From: Rhodocyclaceae bacterium
GTDB lineage: Bacteria; Pseudomonadota; Gammaproteobacteria; Burkholderiales; Rhodocyclaceae
Reading direction: 5' to 3'
Length of the DNA: 64,000 nucleotides
NCBI GenBank assembly: GCA_016702335.1
Contig: JADJEF010000020.1
Location: 1,364,001 to 1,428,000, forward strand
Part shown: positions 1 through 8,325 of the stretch, in pieces
Position numbering within the stretch: the stretch's first letter is position 1
How the letters are laid out: every line of letters begins with the position of its first letter
The notes under the pieces: generated by a model
Database searches by the model: none
What the model was told of the DNA's origin: nothing
Seen by the model: only the letters and a program-made list of their open reading frames with translations
Program-made: the position numbers and the translations under genes

Positions 1-599
1 TGCCCGATGGCGACGTAGATACAGAACATGTCCTGACCTTTTTGGTTGATGATGGTGTCAATAGCAACCGCTGTCTTGCCGGTTTGACGGTCACCAATAA
101 TCAGTTCCCGCTGCCCGCGACCAACGGGAACCATGGAGTCAATCGCTTTCAAGCCAGACTGCACAGGCTGCGATACCGATTTGCGCCAAATCACGCCCGG
201 CGCTACCTTTTCGATCTTGTCGGTCAGCTTAGCGTTGATCGGGCCTTTGCCATCAATCGGCTCACCTAGCGCATTCACGACGCGGCCAACTAGTTCAGGG
301 CCGATCGGGACTTCAAGAATTCGACCGGTACACTTTACGGTGTCACCTTCCGAGATGTGCTCGTAGTCGCCCATGACCACGGCACCCACCGAGTCGCGCT
401 CAAGGTTCAGCGCCAGACCGAACGTGTTACCGGGAAACTCAAGCATTTCGCCCTGCATGACGTCGGCCAGACCATGAACGCGGCAAATGCCGTCGGTCAC
501 CGATACCACCGTGCCCTCATTGCGGGCCGAGGCGGCGAGTTGCATATTTTGGATCCGACTCTTGATCAGGTCGCTGATTTCGGAGGGATTGAGATTCAT
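1..599 (-). CDS. atpA: ATP synthase F1 subunit alpha (partial, 3' end outside window)
   Basis: N-terminal ~199 residues of the F1 alpha subunit, which forms the alpha3beta3 catalytic head with beta and binds a non-exchanging nucleotide. The gene starts at ATG 599 (MNLNPSEISDLIKSRIQ) and runs off the left edge. The Walker A motif GDRQTGKT is visible near positions 70-100. It is the last visible gene of atpI-B-E-F-H-A, 10 bp after atpH, in the usual order. No defect is seen in the part present. Confidence 0.97.
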   Translation of the reverse strand, partial: MNLNPSEISDLIKSRIQNMQLAASARNEGTVVSVTDGICRVHGLADVMQGEMLEFPGNTFGLALNLERDSVGAVVMGDYEHISEGDTVKCTGRILEVPIGPELVGRVVNALGEPIDGKGPINAKLTDKIEKVAPGVIWRKSVSQPVQSGLKAIDSMVPVGRGQRELIIGDRQTGKTAVAIDTIINQKGQDMFCIYVAIG

Positions 600-609
600 G
601 GAGTTGCTC

Positions 610-1152
610 CTAATTCTTTAAAGCGGTCGCCATGGCGGCGAGTTTGCCGCGCACGGAGGCGTCGATTACTTCATCACCCACAGCGATTCGCACGCCGCCG
701 ATCAGTTGAGGATCAAGGGTGACCGTTGCATTTATTTTGCAGTCGAACTTACGCTCGAGGTCGGCGACCAGAACATTTAGCGCCGCGTCGCCGATTGGAA
801 ACGCTGAGCTGATCAGCGCATCCTTCACGCCCTCGTGGGCGTTGCGCAGCTCCTCGTACAAAGCCGCAATTTCAGGAAGAACGACAAGACGATCGTTGTC
901 TACAAGCAGTCGGACAAAGTTTTGCTGGTCGGCACTCAGCTCCTGCCCCGCGACATCAAGGCACAACGAAGCTAGTTGCTGGCGCGAATATCGCGGGTTA
1001 CCAATGCATTCGCGCATCTCCGGCCGCTCCGTGACGGCAGCCAACTGGCAAAGACCGTCTGACCAGGCTTTTAGCCCAGCGCTGGTCGCGCCACACGCCA
1101 GCTGGAATGCAGCTTCGGCGTAAGGACGAGCAAGTGTCAGATGTTCGGCCAT
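610..1152 (-). CDS. atpH: ATP synthase F1 subunit delta
   Basis: 180-residue delta subunit (OSCP family), which sits on top of the F1 head and ties it to the peripheral b stalk. Length is normal. It begins MAEHLTLARPYAEAAF, the conserved first helix, and has the family's C-terminal strand region (DPQLIGGVRIAVGDEVIDAS). It lies 6 bp after atpF and 10 bp before atpA, so translation is probably coupled in the operon. Confidence 0.96.
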   Translation of the reverse strand: MAEHLTLARPYAEAAFQLACGATSAGLKAWSDGLCQLAAVTERPEMRECIGNPRYSRQQLASLCLDVAGQELSADQQNFVRLLVDNDRLVVLPEIAALYEELRNAHEGVKDALISSAFPIGDAALNVLVADLERKFDCKINATVTLDPQLIGGVRIAVGDEVIDASVRGKLAAMATALKN

Positions 1153-1158
1153 GGTCGT

Positions 1159-1629
1159 CTAGAGTTCCGACTTCAGTTGCGAGAGCAGATCAGCGTGAAC
1201 TTGGGCGTTGATTTCCTTGCGCAAAATCTTTTCTGCGCCCGCCACAGCCAACTGAGCCACATGCTCACGCAGTGCTTCCTTGGCACGCTGGGAAGCGGCG
1301 GCAGCCTCACCTTCAGCCGCCTCTCTCGCAGCGGCAATGATTTTGCCTGCCTCAACGCGAGCTTCTTCAAGTGTTGCAGTCGCCTGCTTCTCAGCGCCGG
1401 TTCGAAACTCGGCCGCTGATTCACGGGCTTTGCGCAACTCGTCAGAAGCCTTCTTTTCGGCGTGAGCCAAATCCGTCTTGGCTTTGTCCGCCGCAGCGAG
1501 CCCGTCAGCGATCTTTTGCGCGCGGTCGTCCAGTGCCGTCATGATGGGCGGCCACACGAATTTCATCGTGAACCACCCAAGAATGAAGAACACAGTCAGC
1601 TGCGCAAACAGCGTTGCATTCAGATTCAC
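1159..1629 (-). CDS. atpF: ATP synthase F0 subunit b
   Basis: 156-residue peripheral stalk subunit b. One N-terminal membrane helix (about residues 5-27, FAQLTVFFILGWFTMKFVW) is followed by a long charged alanine/lysine/glutamate-rich helix that would form the right-handed coiled-coil dimer. The length matches the E. coli protein. It lies between atpE and atpH in the operon. Confidence 0.97.
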   Translation of the reverse strand: MNLNATLFAQLTVFFILGWFTMKFVWPPIMTALDDRAQKIADGLAAADKAKTDLAHAEKKASDELRKARESAAEFRTGAEKQATATLEEARVEAGKIIAAAREAAEGEAAAASQRAKEALREHVAQLAVAGAEKILRKEINAQVHADLLSQLKSEL

Positions 1630-1661
1630 GGTGTACCTCCCTCAATCGCCGAAGGCGAAAT

Positions 1662-1910
1662 TTACTTGAGCACGAACGGGTTGGTGAAGGTAAACATCAT
1701 CGCGATACCGACACCGATCAGGAATGCGGCGTCAATCAGACCGGCCAGCAGGAACATTTTGGTCTGCAATGCATTCATCAGCTCAGGCTGACGGGCCGAT
1801 GCCTCAAGGTACTTCGAACCCATGATGCCAATGCCGATACATGCGCCAACAGCACCCAGACCAATGATCAGACCAGCAGCAAGGGCAACGAAACCAAGTA
1901 CGTGTTCCAT
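1662..1910 (-). CDS. atpE: ATP synthase F0 subunit c
   Basis: 82-residue c-ring proteolipid with two membrane helices joined by a polar loop (ASARQPEL). The ion-carrying acidic residue is the Asp of AGLIDAAFLIGVG in helix 2. I see no obvious Na+-binding pattern, so proton coupling is assumed. An AAGGAG-type ribosome-binding site lies just upstream of ATG 1910. It sits between atpB and atpF. Confidence 0.97.
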   Translation of the reverse strand: MEHVLGFVALAAGLIIGLGAVGACIGIGIMGSKYLEASARQPELMNALQTKMFLLAGLIDAAFLIGVGIAMMFTFTNPFVLK

Positions 1911-1966
1911 AACAACTCCTTTAACAAAAATACGAGTGAGAAGAGAAAAACTACAAAACTACAAAA

Positions 1967-2791
1967 TCAATGCGCTTCGTGTGCCTGACCGATGTACACC
2001 AGCGTCAGCATCATGAAGATGAAAGCCTGCAGAACAACAATGAGGATGTGAAAAATTGCCCATAGCGTGCCAGCAAAAACATGCCCAAAGAAGCCGGCGA
2101 CTGTTGCTGTACTGCCCATCAGTGCAATCAGCATGAAAACAAGCTCACCGGCATACATGTTGCCGAACAGACGCATTCCATGCGACACCGTCTTGGCAGT
2201 GAATTCAATCATCTGCATCGCGAAGTTAACAGGGTAGAGCAGTGGGTGGTTACCAAACGGGGCGGTGAACAATTCGTGAATCCAGCCACCAGCACCCTTA
2301 ATTTTGATGTTGTAGTAGATGCACAGAAGCAATACTCCAATCGACATCCCAAGCGTGCCATTGAGGTCAGCTGTTGGAACCACGCGCTGGTAGTGAATGC
2401 CAAAGAGCTCACCAATTCTTGGGAACAAGTCCACCGGGAAAAAATCCATGGCGTTCATGAACAGAACCCAGACAAAGACGGTAAGGGCTACCGGAGCGAT
2501 AAATGTTCTATCGCCATGAACAATTGACTTCGCCTGAGATTCAACCATTTCAACCAGAATCTCAACGGCAGCCTGAAAGCGACCAGGCACACCCGAGGTT
2601 GCTTTGGCTGCGGCTCGCCACAGCAAGAAGATCGCAAGGCCTCCCATGGCCAACGACCAGAAAATGGTGTCGAGGTTAAAGACAGACCAATCAATAACAG
2701 CTTCTTGTTTGTGCCCCGTACTGGTCAGATGGGCCAGATGGTGGACGATATATTCGCCTGCGGTTGGCGCGCTTTCGGTACCGGATGCCAT
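1967..2791 (-). CDS. atpB: ATP synthase F0 subunit a
   Basis: 274-residue subunit a, which forms the proton half-channels against the c ring. The essential Arg is in the MRLFGNMYAGE segment, and the helices on either side are hydrophobic. ATG 2791 (MASGTESAPTAGEYIVHHL) is chosen because it starts 2 bp after the atpI stop. The frame stays open upstream to 2866, but that part overlaps atpI and does not look like the family N-terminus. Confidence 0.95.
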   Translation of the reverse strand: MASGTESAPTAGEYIVHHLAHLTSTGHKQEAVIDWSVFNLDTIFWSLAMGGLAIFLLWRAAAKATSGVPGRFQAAVEILVEMVESQAKSIVHGDRTFIAPVALTVFVWVLFMNAMDFFPVDLFPRIGELFGIHYQRVVPTADLNGTLGMSIGVLLLCIYYNIKIKGAGGWIHELFTAPFGNHPLLYPVNFAMQMIEFTAKTVSHGMRLFGNMYAGELVFMLIALMGSTATVAGFFGHVFAGTLWAIFHILIVVLQAFIFMMLTLVYIGQAHEAH

Positions 2792-2793
2792 AT

Positions 2794-3129
2794 TCAAGTC
2801 TTTAGTAAGAATGCGAACAGGTTTGCTTTCAGTGCGGCAAATAGACCAATCAGAAGTGCCAGCCAATGAACCTCAAAGTAAGCTTGGGCTACAGCGAGCA
2901 ACGCGACCGTTGCCACCACCTTAAACAACTCACCGACAAAAAACGTTGCTGCGCTTGCCTGACCAGATGCTGATGCTATTTGCAGCCGGAGTACAAAAAT
3001 CGTGTTGGGCAAGAGATACGAAAGGCCCCCTAGCAAAGCTGAGACTGCGCCGTTGCTCCCCAACCACGGCATCATCATTACCGATGCCGCGAGCACGACA
3101 GCGCACTGCAACAGAATGACCTTTATCAC
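2794..3129 (-). CDS. atpI: ATP synthase assembly protein I
   Basis: 111-residue small membrane protein with about four hydrophobic helices, first in the atp operon. AtpI helps c-ring assembly and is poorly conserved, so the call rests on position, length and topology. It ends 2 bp before atpB. The upstream gap to parB (3130-3204) probably holds the atp promoter. I could not pick out a clear -10/-35 pair there. Confidence 0.85.
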   Translation of the reverse strand: MIKVILLQCAVVLAASVMMMPWLGSNGAVSALLGGLSYLLPNTIFVLRLQIASASGQASAATFFVGELFKVVATVALLAVAQAYFEVHWLALLIGLFAALKANLFAFLLKT

Positions 3130-3204
3130 TTACTGCTTACTGATGTGAAGACGGCGGATCATAGCGAGCGCGCCAAAATCTGTCAATCGCGGGAACCCCA
3201 AAAT

Positions 3205-4065
3205 TTACACCGAAGAATTCCGAAGACGAGCGATGATACCGTCCAACTGATCGAGGCTGGCGAATCGAATGGTTAAATTGCCAATACCCTTTCGATTCGA
3301 AGACACCTTCACCTCTGCGCCAATCGCATCAGCCAATTCTTCCTCAAGTCGTTGCAAGTCTCGATCAGGCGCGGGCTCGGCAGCTTTCTTGGTGGCTGGA
3401 TTCAGCTCACGCGCTACCAACCGCTCTGTCTCCCGTACCGATAGGCCTTTGTCAGAGACGATCACAGCCAACCGCCCCTGCTCACTTTTTGGCAACGCCA
3501 ACATGGCCCGAGCGTGCCCCATCTCTATATCACCCGCCATCAGCATATCTTGAGCCGGCTTGGCCAACTGCAACAGGCGCAGCAGATTGGTTGCGGCCGA
3601 ACGCGAGCGGCCAAGAGCATCCGCCGCCTGCTGGTGTGTCATTTGAAACTCGTCGATAAGCCGCTGTATACCGGCAGCCTCTTCGAGCGGGTTCAGGTCC
3701 TCACGTTGGATATTTTCAATGAGCGACATCGCCAACGCGGCCTCGTCGGGAATATCACGGATCAACACTGGCACCTCGGGGAGCCCCGCGATTTGGCAGG
3801 CACGCCAGCGCCGCTCTCCGGCAATGATTTCATAGCGACCTTTACCCACTGGGCGAACTGAAATCGGCTGGATTAAACCCTGCGCCTTGATTGATTCCGC
3901 CAGTTCCTCAAGAGAACCGGGGTCCATGCGGGTACGTGGCTGGTATTTACCTGGTTGCAGGGAGCCAACCGGCAAGGTTTCCTGGCGTTGAGTATCCGGA
4001 GAGTTGTTACCGGAGAGCAAGGCATCAAGGCCTCGCCCCAGTCCTTTCAGACGGGTTGCGTTCAT
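3205..4065 (-). CDS. parB: Chromosome-partitioning protein ParB (parS-binding CTPase)
   Basis: 286-residue ParB/Spo0J. It begins with the conserved MNATRLKGLGRGLDALL. The nuclease-like CTP-binding domain includes IIAGERRWRA, and the helix-turn-helix lies around HQQAADALGRSRSAATNLLRL. The C-terminal dimerisation segment follows a Lys/Ala/Pro linker. It starts 1 bp after the parA stop, giving a tight parA-parB pair. A perfect parS, its expected binding site, is at 7549-7564. Confidence 0.97.
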   Translation of the reverse strand: MNATRLKGLGRGLDALLSGNNSPDTQRQETLPVGSLQPGKYQPRTRMDPGSLEELAESIKAQGLIQPISVRPVGKGRYEIIAGERRWRACQIAGLPEVPVLIRDIPDEAALAMSLIENIQREDLNPLEEAAGIQRLIDEFQMTHQQAADALGRSRSAATNLLRLLQLAKPAQDMLMAGDIEMGHARAMLALPKSEQGRLAVIVSDKGLSVRETERLVARELNPATKKAAEPAPDRDLQRLEEELADAIGAEVKVSSNRKGIGNLTIRFASLDQLDGIIARLRNSSV

Positions 4066-4066
4066 G

Positions 4067-4840
4067 TCATTCGTACCAGGTTTTTACACGGGCGATAAGT
4101 TCATCGGCAAAAGCGAGATAGGCTTGTGCACCCTTCGCATTCTTGTCATAGAGAACGCCAGGAACGCCATGGCTAGGTGCCTCCGCGAGCCTCACATTGC
4201 GCGGCACAATAGTCCTGAAAACCTTGTCACCAAAATGGTCCTCCAACTGAGCAGAGACCTGCGTCGACAACGTACTGCGCGGATCGAACATCACACGCAG
4301 CAGGCCAATTATTTTGAGATCGCGATTCAGGTTGGCATGCACCTTTTTGATGGTGTTAACCAAGTCTGACAAACCCTCAAGGGCGTAATACTCACACTGC
4401 ATCGGAATGATCACACCATGGGCCGCACACAGTCCGTTCAGGGTCAACATCGACAACGACGGCGGGCAATCAATCAAGACAAAATCGTAATCGCCCACGC
4501 GCTCTATCAGTGCTGACTTGAGACGCATCTCGCGGCGCTCCAGATCTACCATCTCGACCTCGGCACCAGCGAGGTCACGATTGGCTGGAAGCACATCATA
4601 AGCACCACTGGGGGACCTTGTCCGCGTCTCGCCAATTGCCGCCAACTCGAGGAGCACGTGATAGACCGAGCGCGACAGCGAGCGCTTATCAACACCGCTA
4701 CCCATCGTAGCATTGCCCTGTGGGTCAAGGTCAATCAGCAAAGTGCGCTGCCCTTGTGCTGCAAGGGCAGCCGCAAGATTTACCGCCGTAGTTGTTTTAC
4801 CAACCCCGCCCTTTTGGTTGGCAATTGCGAAAATGTGCAT
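4067..4840 (-). CDS. parA: Chromosome-partitioning ATPase ParA
   Basis: 257-residue ParA/Soj-type ATPase. The deviant Walker A is KGGVGKTTTAVNLA near residue 10, and the A' and B regions include LIDLDPQGNATMGSG and FVLIDCPPSLSMLTLNGL. There is no N-terminal DNA-binding extension, as expected for a chromosomal ParA. It follows rsmG by 1 bp and precedes parB, the typical origin-proximal arrangement. Confidence 0.97.
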   Translation of the reverse strand: MHIFAIANQKGGVGKTTTAVNLAAALAAQGQRTLLIDLDPQGNATMGSGVDKRSLSRSVYHVLLELAAIGETRTRSPSGAYDVLPANRDLAGAEVEMVDLERREMRLKSALIERVGDYDFVLIDCPPSLSMLTLNGLCAAHGVIIPMQCEYYALEGLSDLVNTIKKVHANLNRDLKIIGLLRVMFDPRSTLSTQVSAQLEDHFGDKVFRTIVPRNVRLAEAPSHGVPGVLYDKNAKGAQAYLAFADELIARVKTWYE

Positions 4841-4841
4841 C

Positions 4842-5510
4842 CTAGTTCTTTCTCAAAATAACGATGTGGCGTTGCGCGTCCAACATGGGCACCGCGATGC
4901 GACGCACATCCTCGACTACCCAGTCAGCAGACAGCGCTTGAATTTCAGGATCGGGCCGAACGCCTTTCATGGCCAACAAATGCCCTCCGTCAGCGACCAA
5001 ATGGCCTGATGCGGCAACGAAGTCCGAAATACTTGCGAATGCCCTCGAAACTACATAATCGCACGGGATCGCCTCCAGAGTCTCGACGCGCTGGGAGAGC
5101 ACCTCCAAATTTCGAATACCAATCTCTATTTTTGCCTGCCGCTGAAAGGCTGCTTTTTTCTCTACCGCTTCGATCGTGACGATGCTCCACGTCGATTCAA
5201 CAATCGCCCACGGAATGCCCGGCAGGCCGGCACCGCTACCCACATCAGCAATACGCAATCGCCGTCCTGCCAGCGCCGACTTGCGGACATCAGCAAGCAC
5301 AGCCAGACAGTCGAAGAGGTGTTGAACAAGCATTTCGCGCGGATCGCGGATAGCGGTGAGATTGTATGTTCGGTTCCAGCGTACCATCAACCCCAGATAA
5401 GCGAGCAGCTGTCGTTGTACCGCCAAACCAAGATCCAAGCCCAACTCACGTAGACCCTCGGCAAGCGGGGTCTCCAGTACCCCAACCACATCGACGGGAG
5501 CGGCCGTCAT
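4842..5510 (-). CDS. rsmG: 16S rRNA (guanine-527-N7) methyltransferase RsmG
   Basis: 222-residue SAM-dependent methyltransferase that makes m7G527 in 16S rRNA. The SAM motif is DVGSGAGLPGIPWA. Its ATG overlaps the mnmG stop as ATGA. A copy of the dispersed 27-bp repeat (5260-5286) lies in frame just before the SAM motif and encodes RKSALAGRR. This adds about nine residues where relatives have a short loop, in a place likely to tolerate it. Confidence 0.95.
   Translation of the reverse strand: MTAAPVDVVGVLETPLAEGLRELGLDLGLAVQRQLLAYLGLMVRWNRTYNLTAIRDPREMLVQHLFDCLAVLADVRKSALAGRRLRIADVGSGAGLPGIPWAIVESTWSIVTIEAVEKKAAFQRQAKIEIGIRNLEVLSQRVETLEAIPCDYVVSRAFASISDFVAASGHLVADGGHLLAMKGVRPDPEIQALSADWVVEDVRRIAVPMLDAQRHIVILRKN
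5260..5286 (-). repeat. 27-bp dispersed repeat, copy in rsmG
   Basis: On the minus strand it reads CCGCAAGTCGGCGCTGG, then CAGGAC, then GGCG. It matches the consensus perfectly and is in frame in rsmG. Confidence 0.9.
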
Positions 5511-7387
5511 GCCGCGCTACGCCGCTTCAAATGCACTAGGAGCAAGGATATGGCAGCCGGTGTCACACCCTGCACCCGCGATGCCTGACCCAATGTCTGC
5601 GGGCGCACATTTGCCAGACGCTGACGTACTTCAATAGATAGCCCAGGCACCGAGTGATAGTCGAACGCGTCTGGTAAAAGCAGGTGCTCATTAGCGGCGG
5701 CTTTTTCAATCTCGTCCTGCTGGCGAGCGATGTAGCCCTGATACTTTGCCTGGATCTCTACCTGCTCTATCTCTTCGCTATCAGTAAGTGAAGGAGTAGC
5801 CCCCGGTAAGCGCAACATCGACTGATAGTCGACCTCCGGGCGACGTAGCAGGTCGAATAAACTGTACTCGCGCTCTAAAGGCTTCCCGCAAACTTCGATC
5901 GCCAGTGCGTCTGAAACGATCCGCGGATTCACCCAAGTCGAGCGCAAGCGCTCCAATTCCTGAGCCACAGAGTCGCGCTTGCGATTGAATCGGTCCCAGC
6001 GCGCAGCATCAACAAGGCCTAACTCGCGCCCTATGCTCGTCAAGCGTAGATCTGCATTATCTTCACGCAAACTAAGTCGATACTCCGCCCTGCTAGTGAA
6101 CATACGATAAGGCTCCGACACGCCACGTGTCACCAGATCATCAACCAATACGCCCAAATAGGCCTGCTCACGACCAGGAGTCCAGGGAGGCAAGTTTTTG
6201 GCAAAGCGGGCAGCATTGATTCCGGCAAGCAACCCTTGCGCAGCTGCTTCCTCATATCCAGTGGTTCCATTTATCTGGCCGGCAAAAAACAGGCCCGCGA
6301 TGGATTTCGTTTCTAGGCTCGCCTTGAGATTTCTTGGATCAAAGTAGTCGTACTCGATCGCGTAGCCCGGACGGGTAATGTGTGCCGAAGCCAAGCCGGG
6401 CATCGAGCGGATCAACTCAAGTTGAACATCAAATGGCAGCGAAGTTGAAACCCCTTGCGGGTAGACCTCATGCGTTGTTAGGCCTTCAGGTTCAAGAAAA
6501 ACCTGGTGACTATCCTTGCCCGAAAAGCGATGAATTTTGTCTTCGATGGACGGACAGTAGCGCGGCCCCACTCCCTCGATGACCCCAGAGAACATAGGTG
6601 AGCGATCAAGACCGCCGCGAATGATGTCGTGAGTTTTCAGATTTGTGTGCGTGATCCAGCAAGGAATCTGGCGGGGGTGCATCGTGCGCGAACCCATGAA
6701 GGAAAACACCGGCTCCGGATCATCCCCCGGTTGGCGAACCAGCATCGAATAGTCAATCGTGCGCCCATCCAGGCGCGGCGGAGTTCCCGTCTTAAGCCGC
6801 CCAACTGGCAACTTCAACTCTCTGAGCCGTGCAGCGAGCGACAGTGCGGCGGGATCACCAAAGCGACCAGCCCGGTAGTTTTCCAGCCCTACATGCACCA
6901 GACCATTCAAGAAGGTTCCAGCGGTAAGCACAACCGCCGGGGCTTCGAACTTGATACCTAACTGCGTGACCACACCGAGAACCCGGTCTCCAACCACAAG
7001 CAAATCATCGGCAGCTTGCTGAAAGAGCGTGAGATTTGGGTGATTCTCCAAACGGGAACGGATTGCCTGTTTGTAGAGTTGGCGATCTGCCTGGGCTCGC
7101 GTCGCCCGCACTGCAGGGCCCTTCGATGCATTAAGTGTTCGAAACTGAATACCCGCCTCATCTGCGGCGAGAGCCATGGCCCCACCGAGCGCATCTACTT
7201 CACGAACCAGATGACCCTTTCCTATGCCGCCAATTGACGGATTGCAGGACATGGCACCGAGTGTTTCAATGTTGTGCGTTAAAAGCAAGGTCCGTTGGCC
7301 GGCTCGCGCTGCGGCTAGCGCCGCCTCTGTGCCAGCGTGCCCGCCACCAATAACAATGACCTCAAAGCTGTTTGGGTAGAGCACCAT
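5507..7387 (-). CDS. mnmG: tRNA U34 carboxymethylaminomethyl modification enzyme MnmG (GidA)
   Basis: 626-residue FAD protein that works with MnmE to modify wobble uridine 34 of certain tRNAs. The FAD fingerprint VIGGGHAGTEAALAAARAG is at the N-terminus, and the signatures MSCNPSIGGIGKGHLVREVDALGG and GQINGTTGYEEAAAQG are present. ATG 7387 (MVLYPNSFEV) gives the family length. A longer in-frame start at 7435 adds an unconserved leader. It overlaps rsmG by 4 bp; mnmE lies one gene upstream. Confidence 0.96.
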   Translation of the reverse strand: MVLYPNSFEVIVIGGGHAGTEAALAAARAGQRTLLLTHNIETLGAMSCNPSIGGIGKGHLVREVDALGGAMALAADEAGIQFRTLNASKGPAVRATRAQADRQLYKQAIRSRLENHPNLTLFQQAADDLLVVGDRVLGVVTQLGIKFEAPAVVLTAGTFLNGLVHVGLENYRAGRFGDPAALSLAARLRELKLPVGRLKTGTPPRLDGRTIDYSMLVRQPGDDPEPVFSFMGSRTMHPRQIPCWITHTNLKTHDIIRGGLDRSPMFSGVIEGVGPRYCPSIEDKIHRFSGKDSHQVFLEPEGLTTHEVYPQGVSTSLPFDVQLELIRSMPGLASAHITRPGYAIEYDYFDPRNLKASLETKSIAGLFFAGQINGTTGYEEAAAQGLLAGINAARFAKNLPPWTPGREQAYLGVLVDDLVTRGVSEPYRMFTSRAEYRLSLREDNADLRLTSIGRELGLVDAARWDRFNRKRDSVAQELERLRSTWVNPRIVSDALAIEVCGKPLEREYSLFDLLRRPEVDYQSMLRLPGATPSLTDSEEIEQVEIQAKYQGYIARQQDEIEKAAANEHLLLPDAFDYHSVPGLSIEVRQRLANVRPQTLGQASRVQGVTPAAISLLLVHLKRRSAA

Positions 7388-7548
7388 AAACCCCAGGTTC
7401 AAATAGAGGCGCAATGATACGCCGCAGGCCTGCAAACCTCGGCGGCTCAGATTCAGCTTGTTCAGATTTTTAAGATGTGCGCCATTGGGGACCGATACAG
7501 CATCGAAGCGGCAGGTTTGCGAATATCCAAAGAAGGCTTTTGGCGAAG

Positions 7549-7564
7549 TGTTTCACGTGAAACA
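7549..7564. promoter_or_regulatory. parS centromere site (ParB binding)
   Basis: TGTTTCACGTGAAACA, a perfect 16-bp palindrome identical to the canonical chromosomal parS. It lies in the gap between mnmG and the TSUP gene, about 3.5 kb from parB and 6 kb from the proposed origin. Confidence 0.96.
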
Positions 7565-7572
7565 ACCTCAGC

Positions 7573-8319
7573 TCAAACCAAATCCATCCCCACCCTTAGG
7601 ATAAGCGCTATGGAAATACCAAGGAAAGCCCTTCGCACCCAAATATTCCCTCCGCGCAACGCCGCCTGCGCACCAAGCTGCGCACCAAGCACATTGGCAA
7701 TCGCCATCAAAAGTGCAAGCGCCAACAAAACATTTCCGGAGGGGAGGAAATAAACCAACGCCGCCGCATTCGTGAAGAGATTGACAACCTTGGCTGACCC
7801 AGAGGCCTCAAGGAAACCCATGCCAAAAAATCTAACGAAGCAAAAGAGTAGAAAACTCCCCGTCCCCGGTCCGAAAAACCCGTCGTAGAAACCAAGGCCA
7901 CCACCAACAAAGAGTGATCTCAAACGGGACGGATGTATATAAGCAGGCGACATCAACCCAAAGTCTGGCTGTCTCATTACATAAGTCACAACCAACAATA
8001 GCAACACAAATACCACCGGACGCACAAGCTCCACCGGAACCCACGCAACAAAGGCGGCTCCAACAATCGAGAACATGAACGCAGTGATCGCAATCGGGGT
8101 AACGACGCGCCAAGCGATAGAAATGCGCCTTGAATAGCGCCATGCAGCGCTGCCCGTGCCAAAAATACTTGAAAGCTTATTTGTGCCAAATAAAGTGGCG
8201 ACCGGCGTTTCGGGCAACACTGACAATAACGCGGGCACCTGAATCAACCCACCACCACCGGCTACCGCATCGACAAATCCAGCAAAGAAAGCAGCCAGAA
8301 CAAGTGGGGCAAAATCCAA
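7573..8319 (-). CDS. TSUP (TauE/SafE) family membrane permease
   Basis: 248-residue integral membrane protein with about eight hydrophobic helices and the TSUP signature FAGFVDAVAGGGGLIQVPALL near the N-terminus. A second G-rich repeat unit (GGGLGFYDGFFGPGTGSF) follows mid-protein. Family members export sulfite, sulfoacetate or other small organic anions, but the substrate cannot be read from sequence. It starts 6 bp after mnmE, so it is probably cotranscribed, and parS lies just beyond its 3' end. Confidence 0.88.
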   Translation of the reverse strand: MDFAPLVLAAFFAGFVDAVAGGGGLIQVPALLSVLPETPVATLFGTNKLSSIFGTGSAAWRYSRRISIAWRVVTPIAITAFMFSIVGAAFVAWVPVELVRPVVFVLLLLVVTYVMRQPDFGLMSPAYIHPSRLRSLFVGGGLGFYDGFFGPGTGSFLLFCFVRFFGMGFLEASGSAKVVNLFTNAAALVYFLPSGNVLLALALLMAIANVLGAQLGAQAALRGGNIWVRRAFLGISIALILRVGMDLV

Positions 8320-8325
8320 AGCCGC